The notes below the pieces were generated by a model. That model searched no databases. It saw nothing but the letters and a program-made list of their open reading frames with translations, and was not told where the DNA came from. This document shows, one piece after another, positions 1-8,266 of a DNA stretch of 12,450 bases. Position 1 is the stretch's first letter, and every line of letters starts with the position of its first letter. This DNA is from Emmonsiellopsis sp. PD_33 (taxonomy: Eukaryota > Ascomycota > Eurotiomycetes > Onygenales > Ajellomycetaceae). The stretch is taken from assembly GCA_032988165.1 (NCBI GenBank), contig JANTQF010000576.1, positions 1 to 12,450 on the forward strand. The letters are read 5' to 3'. The translations under genes were made by a program, and so were the position numbers.

Positions 1-190
1 GGGAGGAGGAGGGGAGGGGCGAATGGGGGGTGTGGGGGGGTGGGTGGAGGGGGGGGGGGAGGGGGGGGGAGGGGGGGAGGGGGGGGGGGGAGGGGAGGGT
101 GGGGGGGGGGGGGGAGGAATGGGGGGGGCGGGAGGGAGGAGGGGGAGGGGGGGGGTGGGGGGTGAGGAGGAGGAGGAGGGAGGAGCGGGG
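1..190. repeat. G-rich homopurine low-complexity tract
   Basis: The + strand is almost entirely G and A: I count only 12 pyrimidines in 190 bases. G runs reach 14 (101-114), 12 (79-90) and 11 (49-59). GGA/GAGG units recur at both ends. Such a tract could form G-quadruplexes on the + strand or a purine-pyrimidine triplex. Read on the other strand it is a CT-rich tract of the kind often found in fungal promoters and leaders, so it may belong to a gene to the left of the window. Open frames across it (Gly-rich on +, Pro-rich on -) are expected from composition alone, because stop codons need mixed bases. Tract lengths may also be affected by sequencing error in homopolymers. Confidence 0.85.
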
Positions 191-205
191 GGCTTCGGTG
201 GCCAT
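1..205 (-). other. Possible Pro-rich 5' coding end running off the left edge (doubtful)
   Basis: On the minus strand an ATG at 205-203 in a fair context (CACATGGCC) opens a frame that begins MATEAPRSSLLLLL and then runs as a Pro/Ser-rich stretch to the window edge without a stop. A TATA-like element (TATATATA, 541-548) lies upstream on the same strand. This could be the start of a gene lying to the left. The caution is strong: a C/T-rich strand has almost no stop codons in any frame, so openness here carries little information, and I recognise no domain. Equally likely it is the untranslated leader or promoter of such a gene, or non-coding. Confidence 0.15.
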
Positions 206-798
206 GTGCGCGCCGACGGGATCATTGTATAGCCATGGTGTGGTTTAGGGATGGGTGTGAGGAGATTCGACAATGAGCGGAGAGTTTCTTGTCGTTCAAA
301 AGTCGCGGAATTGGTTGCGATATCGAGATCGGATTAGTCAGATGTTAGTCAGCAGAAGAAGTTCACGTGACCTGAAAAGCTTATTTCCACGCCTTTCTGG
401 GGAAAAGTCGGCAAGGAGGCAAAGGAGGCAAAGAAAGAAACAAGATATTTATGGGGTGGAGCCAGCTATTAAGAGCTTGCAGCTAACCAAGAGAGGTATC
501 TCATTGTCACACCAAAACGTGATTATCTATTTCACAAGCATATATATAGACAGAGCTCGTGTCCAAAACAGCAGCAGGTGTATATGCAAAACAAGAGGGA
601 AAAGGAGCAAAGAAAAAACCTCAAAATACAAAGACAGAAATGTAGACTGAAGAGGTATAATGCAATCCGCTAAGCGAAACAAGTGTCTAGTTTTAAGAGG
701 GGGTGCCACCTCTGTGTGGCTGGGTGGTCTTCCAACGTCAAAAAGAATGGCGCGGGTCTGGGAGAAAAGGGTAAATCAGGCAAGGCTCTCGAGAGGGT
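191..798. other. Intergenic region, including the 3' flank of the pantothenate kinase gene
   Basis: No convincing gene. It holds a small direct repeat (GGAGGCAAA twice, about 414-431) and a TATA-like run at 541-548. A 125-codon plus-strand open frame at 273-650 has no recognisable domain, and its Lys/Arg/Ser-rich composition looks random. The right end (about 700-798) is presumably the 3' untranslated region of the minus-strand kinase gene, but I see no clear polyadenylation signal that fixes its end. Confidence 0.5.
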
Positions 799-2470
799 TT
801 AAGATACCCCAGTAGCCTGCTGCTCCTTGGCAGCTGCCCGGCGGAGATCCTCTCTGCAGCCGGCGTATCGAGAGGCGACAGCATCCTCGATGCTCCTCCT
901 CCGACCCCACGTTTCGGGCTTCCTCTTGAGGAACGCCCCCACGGCGCCGAGATAGCCCTCGTGCCGCAGGAAATATGCCTGCTTTTCGCCATTGGACCAG
1001 AATCTGATAGCGTAGGAGAGGGTGTTCATGGTCTGGCGATGGCCTCGAATGAAAGACCCTCCAAAGTATATGTGTTTGATTTTGTGTTTTTCGGATTGTA
1101 GGTAGGCAATTTGGCCGATGTTATTACTAGAGGCTGTTTAGTACTGCGATTGCATAGAGTGGTGAGATTGTGCTGGCTTACCTGATCGCATACAGTAGGC
1201 TCCGGCTCATATCCTCATGACTGAACTGGGAAGAAGAGTAGTCTGTGTCCGAGTCACTTTCGTTATGTGAGAGGCCCTCTCCATCCTCCGCATGGCGCTC
1301 AGCAAGCCTCTTCATTCTGAATACCTTGCCAAAGGTACTCGCGATGGTTGTGCTCTTCAGTCCAATCTTTCCATAGTCCGTGCCGTAAATATCTCCAACA
1401 AGCATGTCTACTCCGCTGTTGTCGCCCCGGTCTGCCATGTCCAGCATGTCGTCGAACCTTCGGGCGCCCGTCAGCAGAGACATTATGCCCCAGAATGTAC
1501 CACCTCCAAGAGACGTCCCTCCCACGCGCTGGAACTGTCTTGGGCCGGAAACCTTGACCATAGACACTCCTGATCCGATGTTAACGAGAAGGTAGGGGTA
1601 TACATCTGACCGGGGTTCGGCAAATTCCGTTGGGAGGGTTTCACTGTAGCTGAATACTTCGTTCGGGATCTCCGTAATGAAGAAATCCAATCCTATTGTA
1701 GAGCCTGTCAGGTTGATGCCCCAAGTATACAGCGAGGGAGGAAGGAGAGTAAAGGGACATACCGATTATCAGACACTCCATCTCATCCTCGCGAAGAATA
1801 TTCACGCCCAGCGCCTCCTTCATCATGTCGTAGTATTTGAAGGCACCGCCGCCAGTAGCCATGACACACAGGTCGTCGGAAGAACCGCGATGTGATTTCT
1901 CATGGTTCTCCTTCAGTTCCTTTATGAAATTGATGCACAGATCGATCCGATCGGTTTCGAAATTAATAAAATTCAGCCGGCCTCCATTGTCGGACGAGGC
2001 AACCTCTTTGGAGAAGTAAACCAGCTTGGCGAGGGAGCCTCCAATCTGCGGGATAGAAAAAAAGGCCTATTAGTTTCCAAGGCTTCACATCCTCTGCACG
2101 ACAGCAGCTCTCCGCGGGTCTGGCACTGTTGCGGCGGGGGAAGCCGTCAAGCGGGGAGGGGAGGGAGGGAGGGGTACAGGCGTGGCAAACTTACGTCGAC
2201 AGCGACATGGCTCACAACGCCGGTATGGTGCGGCAGACGGATGTCTTTGCGCTCGTAGTGGACGCCATCCTTCGCGCTGCCATTGGCAGCAGGCGACTCC
2301 TCCTCGTGGTCGACGATAAAGGCGCCCTTGACGTTGATCTTCACGGCGCCGGGATTGGAGATGGCGTCCTCGATGAGCTCGGCGACGCCGCGGTCGACGG
2401 AGCGAGACTGGGCATGGCGCGGTCGGGCGGCAGCGCTGGGGTCAGCAAAAGGGGGTCTGGAAGGAAACAT
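799..2470 (-). CDS. Pantothenate kinase (eukaryotic type II PanK), four exons, complete
   Basis: Catalyses ATP-dependent phosphorylation of pantothenate, the first and usually rate-controlling step of coenzyme A synthesis. Eukaryotic family members are feedback-inhibited by acetyl-CoA. Model (complement): 2470-2195, 2045-1763, 1692-1182, 1126-799, giving 465 aa, a normal length for fungal PanK. Introns are 149, 70 and 55 nt with GTAAGT, GTATGT and GTAAGC donors. Splicing rebuilds conserved motifs: VAVD/IGGSLAKLVYF (phosphate-binding, residues 88-103) across intron 1, ECLIIGLDFFITEIP across intron 2, and YAISNNIGQIAYL across intron 3. Also visible are ATGGGAFKYY (155-164), VNIGSGVS, GGTSLGGGTFWG, RGDNSGVDMLVGDIYG, and near the C-terminus HEGYLGAVGAFLKR. 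These match the ASKHA-fold PanK family well. The ATG at 2470 is the first ATG in this frame; the frame is open upstream only to a non-ATG codon. The N-terminal 25 residues are low complexity, so the start is the least certain part. Divergently placed from the oxidase gene at 3540. Confidence 0.95.
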
Positions 2471-3539
2471 GGCGGCGAGCGGGTAGTTGTGCAGGGCATA
2501 GCAGAGTCGGGGGGGGGAATTATCTGGGGACAAGCGGTGGTTGTTGAGAAAAGTATCGGGTCGCCGTGCCCACGCTTACGGCGTATATCTCCTTCTGGCC
2601 GGGTCTTGCTGGATGCGCCGAGGATGATCGTGGCCGAGGATGAGGATGAGGAGGAGGATACGGCGGGGAACAGCCAGGCGGGACGGGCACAGGGACAGCC
2701 ATGGCAGACGAGGATGAGAGAAGACAGAGGTTGTTTGTCCGCAGATATTTGTACAGGGAGCTGGTTGTGGTCTTGACTGCCCGGCTGCGTCCCGATTGGG
2801 CAGTCGGGCAGTTCTGTCGCGGCCAACCACACCACCGATATTCTATGGGATCAGTGTTGATATGGGATGGAATGACTGTTTTATGCTGGTAACGGGGTAT
2901 TTGTTTACTCTAGGTGGTCCGTCTAGCTACATGGTAGTCGAGTTGGGATACTCGCGAGCTGCACCCAGCCTCACTGCGCCAAAATAGTCACATCTCAGTT
3001 CTAGATCTAGATAAATATGACCATATATATACATCCTTTGACACCCCAATCCCCTCCCTGTACAAGTCCCGGTGCAACTCTATACCTCCACCGCCGATAT
3101 TTCTCTCTTTCTTCTCTCTTTCTCCCGGTAAACATCGCTGTCGTGGCTGCTTTCCTCCAACAAAGCAAATCAATGCGCGACTGCCTGCCAGCAGCAAGAA
3201 ACAGCGGCAGCATGGCCGGGCAAGCAATAAATAGGAATAATACACGATGACCCGTGGGGATCTGTCAAGGAAGAATATCCATCAGCCATATCCATATATC
3301 CCAGACAAATATCCAGGTGTTGCTCCCAATCGTTATTGATCTCATCGACTGCCGGAAGCATTCACCCCCAGCGCCCCTATCTTCACTTGCCGTCGTATCC
3401 CAGGGCGGATTGACCAAACTGCAGGGCTGGATTCCTGTCTTCAGAGACCCTCCTCAACCCCGAGTCGATCCTATTCTCCAATTCCTATCCCTACCTATTG
3501 TCGACACACCCTCCAAGGACTGCTATCCATGCCTCAAGA
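2471..3539. promoter_or_regulatory. Divergent intergenic region: promoters of pantothenate kinase (-) and oxidase (+)
   Basis: About 1.07 kb separates the two divergent start codons, and I find no gene in it. Sites that could matter: a CCAAT box on the minus strand (ATTGG at 2795-2799, about 325 bp upstream of the kinase ATG), a plus-strand CCAAT (3046-3050), and a TATA-like run TATATATA (3024-3031) about 510 bp upstream of the oxidase ATG. A pyrimidine-rich stretch (TTTCTCTCTTTCTTCTCTC, about 3100-3120) follows. A GA-rich segment (about 2630-2665) lies on the kinase side. Which site belongs to which promoter is inference. Open frames in this stretch begin with non-ATG codons or lack recognisable domains. 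Confidence 0.5.
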
Positions 3540-3543
3540 ATGA
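3529..3543 (+). promoter_or_regulatory. Four-codon uORF overlapping the oxidase start codon
   Basis: An upstream ATG at 3529-3531 reads M-P-Q-E and stops at TGA 3541-3543. The stop overlaps the main ATG (3540-3542) in the string AATGA. The uORF start has T at -3 (weak context), whereas the main ATG has A at -3. If transcripts include this ATG, ribosomes could bypass it by leaky scanning or restart at the overlapping ATG. If transcription begins downstream of 3531 it is irrelevant. Confidence 0.45.
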
Positions 3544-6461
3544 AACCGCTGCTCCTCCTCTTTCTGGTCTGCTCGATTAACGCGAACATTGTTTTTCACC
3601 ATGCCCCTCTTTCTTGTGACCCGATTCTTCCGGCGTTTCAAGGGTGTTTTCGAGGCCAGCATTGCTCACGCCATGGAATGTCAGTGTTAAACCCCGTCAG
3701 GGATGTGCTGTGCGTAGCTTGCTGATTTTGAAAACATAGATGCGAGAATGATCGCGGCAATACCCCCGATGGCCCATCGTCACCATCAGTTCAACAACCA
3801 CCTTTGTCGACACTCGCAACTCTATCTGTGACCCCAGTGGACCACACCGGGCCGGAAGTGGAAGGGAATAGATATGTCGATTGCGATCCCTCTGACGATG
3901 AGCATGGCGGTTGTGTTGTTGACCCATATGAGTACGTCTCCCATTATTCCCCTCAAGGCTGGCAATACTCCAGGAGGAACGAGTTTCCCAAGCTAACCAA
4001 ACGATGTACACATATATAGGGAAGAAGAAATGGCACCTCAAAGGTTTGTTTTCTCCTCCACTCAATGTGGACGTGAAAACTGATACCAGAACATAGGCCT
4101 TCGATCCAAAACAACAAAAATGAAGGTTCGAACCCCCAGGTAGATCTAGAAAGCCCTTTCAGAGCTAAAAATGTTGTGCGCCCGCCCATGCCCTGGACGA
4201 ATACCACGGCCGATGAGGAGCTGGAAAAAGAGATAGAAGGAGACATTGTTCGCCCACCCATGCCCTGGACAAACGAGACAACCGATGAGAAGCCAGAGGA
4301 AGTAATAGACGGGGATGTTGTTCGCCCACCTATGCCGTGGACAAATATGACAGCCGATGAGAAGCCGAAGGAAGAAATAGATAGAGATGCTGTTCCCCCC
4401 CCTATGCCCTGGACTAATGAGAGGCCGCAGGAAGAAGTAGATGGAGACGCTGTTCGCCCACCCATGCCCTGGACGAATGCGACAACCGGCGAGGAGCCTG
4501 AGGAGGAGACAAAAGGAAAGTCAAAAGGCAAGCCGGGAGGGAAGAATAGAAAGCCCAAAGAAAAGCCCCAGCAACAACCTACCAAGCAGACTGAAGACGG
4601 CCTTTGCGGTCCATCAAACGGCAATACTATTTGCGGCGACTGGTTTGCCGGGTCCTGTTGCTCCCCCTATGGGGTAAGTTCTTTCTTCAGGGGTTCCTTA
4701 AGTTCTGGGTTCTGGCTAACCCTTTGTTGAGTTCTGTGGAAATACCACCTCTCATTGTGGTCCTGGCTGTCAGTCAGGGGCCTGCCTCCAAGAAAACATT
4801 TACAATCTTCTCAGCCCCAATACCTATCAGCCAGATATGTTGGATGGTGTATTTGAGGTTGTTGGCGAGTCTGGAGTCCCAGCAATGTCCGCTGCTCTCA
4901 TGCCTAACAACCGAGTCATATTCATTGACAAGGTCGAAAATTACACCCAGTTAGTGTTAGACAATGGCCAGTATGCATACTCTGCAGAGTATGATCCTGT
5001 GAGGAATACTGTTAAGCCGTTGTCGTATAAGGTCAGCAATCCCATCCATCGCGTTTGACCCACTAGTGGCTAACATTGTCGCAGACAAATGCTTTTTGTT
5101 CGGGCGGAACCTTCCTCGAGGATGGACGTCTGGTTAGCATTGGCGGAAACGCGCCTCTCGCAATCGATCCCACAGTTGGCGACGGGTTCCAGGGAATTCG
5201 ATACCTAACAAGGCCAATGGGGAGAAAAGAATATAATGGACAGTCTTGGGATGAGCCAGGACACCAGATTTCGACGCCTAGATGGTATGCAAGCGTCCAA
5301 ACTCTCCCGGACGGGGCTATATGGGTGGTTTCTGGTAGCCTCACTGGCTTCGATCCTTCCGAACCGGAAAACAATAACCCAACCTACGAATTCCTGGACA
5401 AAAATGGATACCCGCTGGGTGGCAGCGTGCTGTACCCTATTCTTGAACGAAACCAGCCTTACTACATGTACCCGTTTCTCCACCTCTTAAAAGATGGCAA
5501 CGTTTTTGTCTTCGTTTCGCGCTCAGCAGAAATATTCAATCCCCGTACTGAAATGACTGTCAAAACCCTCCCCGACTTGCCTGGAGATTACCGTACCTAT
5601 CCGAATACCGGAGGAAGTATAATGTTTCCCTTGAGTGCTGCTGATGGCTGGGAGCCAGAGGTGATGATCTGTGGGGGAGGGTCATATGTCGAGATTTCCA
5701 GTCCCTCCGATCCTAGCTGTGGACGCATTCGGCCGCTGGCAAGAGACCCCGATTGGGAAATGGAGTTGATGCCAACTGGGAGGGTTATGGTAGAGGGAAT
5801 GATGCTTCCTGATGGAACCGCGCTCTGGATCAATGGATGTAATCGTGGTGCGCAGGGGTTTGGAATTGCCAAGGATCCGACTTATGATGCCCTAATCTAT
5901 GACCCGGAGGGGCCGCTGGGAGATCGCTGGAGTATCGCGGGAACGTCAAATATTGCGCGGATGTACCATTCTGTGGCTCTTCTTTTGCTAGACGGTACAG
6001 TGATGATTGCTGGGTCCAACCCCGTTGAGCAGCCAATCCTGGTGGCCAATCCGGATGACCCAATGCAAGCATTTGTCACCGAATTTCGGGTGGAGATATA
6101 CACGCCGCACTATCTCCTGGGAGACAAAGTCAGGTACCGACCATATGATGTCTTCCTGCCTGCAAAGTACCTCCCCGCCGATGGCCGACGGTTCATCATT
6201 GATTTCAAAGTCTATGGAGATGTGGAGGAGGTGAAGGTGGTTCTTTACCATGGCGGATTTGTTACGCACTCGCTCCACATGGGCCATAGGATGCTATATT
6301 TATTCACCGAAGGCTTCCAGCCAGGCCGCCGGAGACAGAGGATTCTGGCAACAATGCCTCCGGACTGCAACATCGCGCCGCCGGGGCCGTACGTCGTTTA
6401 CGTTGTGGCGAACGGAATTCCAAGCGTTGGACAGTTTGTGATGGTGGAGGTCCATCATTAG
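3540..6461 (+). CDS. Secreted glyoxal-oxidase-type copper radical oxidase (AA5-like) with CBM18 domain, six exons
   Basis: Family members oxidise aldehydes or alcohols outside the cell and reduce O2 to H2O2. Model: 3540-3679, 3740-3931, 4020-4043, 4097-4673, 4732-5031, 5085-6461 (869 aa; introns 60, 88, 53, 58, 53 nt). Residues 1-15 are a signal peptide (MKPLLLLFLVCSINA). A short Cys-containing segment (25-50) and a linker follow, then five PPMPWTN repeats (146-258) and a Lys/Pro/Gln-rich stretch. A hevein-type chitin-binding domain (286-329) has eight cysteines (289, 298, 306, 307, 313, 320, 324, 329), rebuilt across intron 4. The oxidase domain follows (Glyoxal_oxid_N plus a C-terminal DUF1929-type domain). 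Expected cofactor residues are present: Cys416 (AFCSGG) and Tyr479 (RWYAS) for the Cys-Tyr crosslink, Tyr705-His706 (RMYHSVALLL) and His806 (GFVTHSLHM) for copper. Substrate cannot be read from sequence, and galactose-oxidase-like specificity is possible. The 5' exons, especially the 24-nt exon 3, are less certain than exons 4-6, although all phases agree. Confidence 0.88.
4176..4515 (+). repeat. Coding minisatellite: five PPMPWTN repeats in the oxidase linker
   Basis: Units begin at 4176, 4248, 4320, 4392 and 4452. The first three are exactly 72 nt (24 residues), the fourth is shortened to 60 nt, and the fifth decays into a Lys-rich tail. Each starts V-(R/P)-P-P-M-P-W-T-N and continues with an acidic Glu/Asp-rich segment. 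Four of the five units carry an N-glycosylation sequon right after Trp (N-T-T, N-E-T, N-M-T, N-A-T); unit 4 (N-E-R) lost it. The repeat lies between the signal peptide and the chitin-binding domain, so it is probably an extracellular, glycosylated spacer. Unit number is likely to vary between strains. Confidence 0.93.
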
Positions 6462-6625
6462 GCGGGGGGAAGGCATGGGGTATAGGTTGATGATGTCCAA
6501 CTCTTTCGGTCCTGATTTTTGATCATCAATAGAAGGAAACATGGGGTTTGCTCGGGGATCGATGGCGAGTTTGGATTGAGCGGGTTCTTTTGCTTGTTGG
6601 GCTTTTAGAGAACTTGAAGTACTGA

Positions 6626-7406
6626 TACTAGTATGATAGGATAGGAAATGAGAGATAGCCTTATCGAATCCTAATGAAACAGAGATTCAGAGGTCTTGGG
6701 AAGGTCCATTCTATGCAAAAACGTGCATGATCCATGACGTGAATTATCGTTGTTGAGGCATTGTAATTGTCGTAAACATGGAGCGTGTCGGAGGTTGATG
6801 TTGTGATTGGGGAAGAATGTTGATCCGCTCCGTGGCCATCACTCTGAACGGGAAATTGACGCCTGGATAACGGAGAGAGGTTGGCTTATTCAAAATACAT
6901 ATCTACAGGCTACCAATTCTCAGATGCACCTCAAAAACGCCCCACGGTAATTTCTGCTGGCTCGGGGAAATTGAGATGGGGGGCTAATGAATTCTGCGTT
7001 TTCCCCTACTAGTACTACTACCTACGACCCTTAAAGCCTTCAAGGGAAGAGGATTGATTTATCTTGCCATGCAAAGGAGTTGAAGTAGCCAGCCCAAGCA
7101 TTCATTATATTTCGATTTCAATTTCAATTTCTTAGAAATAGGGAGCCCTGCTGCTACCTTTCTCTCTTTGTCTTTTCTATTTTATCTATGTATTTGGATT
7201 TCCTTTGCTCTCTTTGAGATAAATACTACTAGTATGAATCCGTGCGTTCAACGGGCCGGACGGGGAGGGCGTTTGTCGTCTACTCCGGCGGGTCCCTGCT
7301 TATGGCTGCGGATTCCATGCCGTGATCATCATTGATGGCTGGGCTGGGCTAGATACTGCTGGTGGTAGCAGTAACTAGATGTATTTCCATAGAGTACTAG
7401 TACTCT
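6626..7406. repeat. Four dispersed copies of the palindromic octamer TACTAGTA
   Basis: TACTAGTA occurs at 6626-6633, 7007-7014, 7227-7234 and 7395-7402. By base composition one would expect about 0.01 copies in a stretch of this length. The second and third copies share CTACTAGTA, and the first and third share TACTAGTATGA. The fourth sits in the centre of a perfect 16-bp palindrome, AGAGTACTAGTACTCT (7391-7406). I noticed no other copies in the window. The spacing (381, 220, 168 bp between starts) is irregular. They could be binding sites for a dimeric transcription factor acting on the helicase or oxidase gene; that is inference. Confidence 0.6.
7354..7373. other. Small perfect inverted repeat (7-bp stem, 6-nt loop)
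   Basis: TACTGCT (7354-7360), GGTGGT loop (7361-7366), AGCAGTA (7367-7373) form a perfect hairpin. It lies 18 bp left of the 16-bp palindrome at 7391-7406. It is short and could be chance; no function is assigned. Confidence 0.35.
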
Positions 7407-7541
7407 AGTCGGAGGGTTCTTTTCAAATTCCACGGGATGGGGAGCGGGGAGTTCTTATTTGAGGCTGGAATTGTCTAAGCTGGATGTTATGGTTGATTCT
7501 ATTATCCCAAGAAAGAGTGGACAGGACAGATAATAGACATG

Positions 7542-8266
7542 GACACCTGTGCTGTGTCAAAGAAACAGAAACAGCGGCTGAGGTGAGGCTCTTCCCCAGC
7601 AACCCTCCTCCCTCCTGTCTGCACACAGCAACACCAGACGACACGACACATCTTCCTCTTCACCCCCAGACACCCCCTCTGTCTTCCTCTTCTCTATTCA
7701 CCAGACAGTCCCAGTCACCTCTTCTCCCTTGGCTTGTATCCTCTGCAACCTGGACTCGATCTTCGCGTCTGAAGGGAAAGGTTTTTGGTTCGAGATCGTC
7801 TGGTCTGGTCTTTCTACCTCTCGAGCTGCCTGGCTTCAAGCTCTTTGCCGTCAACTCTACGGATCAGCTTCAGTTTTGCTTGTTGTGGACTGTGAGGTGA
7901 GTGTGTCTCTGCTTAAGTTTTCAGTTATCTGTGTTTTCTTCCCCCCCCACAACCTCCTAGCTGTTGCTGAAGGGGTTCGTTTTGTGGCCTGCCTCTCCCC
8001 TTTGAAGAGGAACTGGTTGACTGTGGGTTTCGTCTACGGCCCATACGCGCCCCGTTGTTGTTATTTCTGTGTTTTTGCGTCGTTGTGGCTCCTCGTCTTG
8101 TCTGGAAGCTATTTTGTTGTGTTGCTGTAGGCCTAACCACGTTTTCTCAACTACAGGTTTGATATCCCCTCGCCACGCCCTCACAACTCGACGTGTAGCG
8201 ATTTCCTAGCTGACACGCATTTTCCAACACCCCTAGGTTTTCCCCGCGTCGAGAACAACGGCGAAC
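7542..8266 (+). promoter_or_regulatory. Pyrimidine-rich, ATG-free promoter/5' leader of the DEAD-box helicase gene
   Basis: After an ATG at 7539-7541 there is no further ATG on the + strand until the helicase start at 8267, a gap of 725 nt in which roughly eleven would be expected. Strong pyrimidine tracts occur (about 7600-7735 and 7936-7950), a common sign of core promoters and transcription starts of well-expressed genes in filamentous fungi. Together these suggest a long transcribed leader under selection against upstream start codons. The transcription start is probably in or just after the CT-rich block around 7600-7760 (inference). Open frames here start with non-ATG codons and are not genes. 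Confidence 0.55.
7897..8156 (+). other. Candidate 5'-leader intron of the helicase gene
   Basis: A consensus donor GTGAGT (7897-7902, after TGTGAG) pairs with an acceptor CTACAG (ending 8156) that is preceded by a branch-like CTAAC (about 8132-8136) and pyrimidines. The intron would be 260 nt, longer than the coding introns but normal for a leader intron. It lies 110 nt upstream of the start codon. Evidence is splice-site resemblance only. Confidence 0.4.

Larger units (their letters stand above)
6462..7541. other. Intergenic region: oxidase 3' flank and distal upstream region of the helicase
   Basis: No gene, tRNA or transposon recognised over about 1.08 kb; longer open frames are absent on both strands. 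The left part must hold the 3' untranslated region of the oxidase gene. Notable content: four copies of the octamer TACTAGTA (listed separately), a TTTCAATTTCAATTTC run near 7115-7130, a small hairpin at 7354-7373, and CCAAT boxes in either orientation (CCAAT near 6911, ATTGG near 6804). The function of these is unknown. Confidence 0.5.

Noticed and set aside
23..248. Gly-rich plus-strand open frames in the G tract
   Set aside because: Pure composition effect of G/A-only sequence; poly-Gly/Glu translation with no domain.
273..650. 125-codon plus-strand open frame with an ATG start
   Set aside because: No recognisable domain, random-looking Lys/Arg/Ser-rich composition, no splice or promoter support.
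2046..2194. The unusually long (149 nt) first kinase intron as a possible extra exon
   Set aside because: Its donor GTAAGT, branch CTAAT and pyrimidine-rich CCCGCAG acceptor are good, and direct splicing restores the conserved VDIGGSLAKL motif, so no extra exon is needed.
2129..2835. Long open frames on both strands overlapping kinase exon 1 and its upstream region
   Set aside because: They overlap the well-supported pantothenate kinase exon 1 in other frames, or start at non-ATG codons, and show no domain; GC-rich sequence leaves frames open by chance.
4121..4141. tRNA T-arm-like string GGTTCGAACC
   Set aside because: It lies inside oxidase exon 4, the flanks do not form a T-stem or cloverleaf, and no anticodon arm is found upstream.
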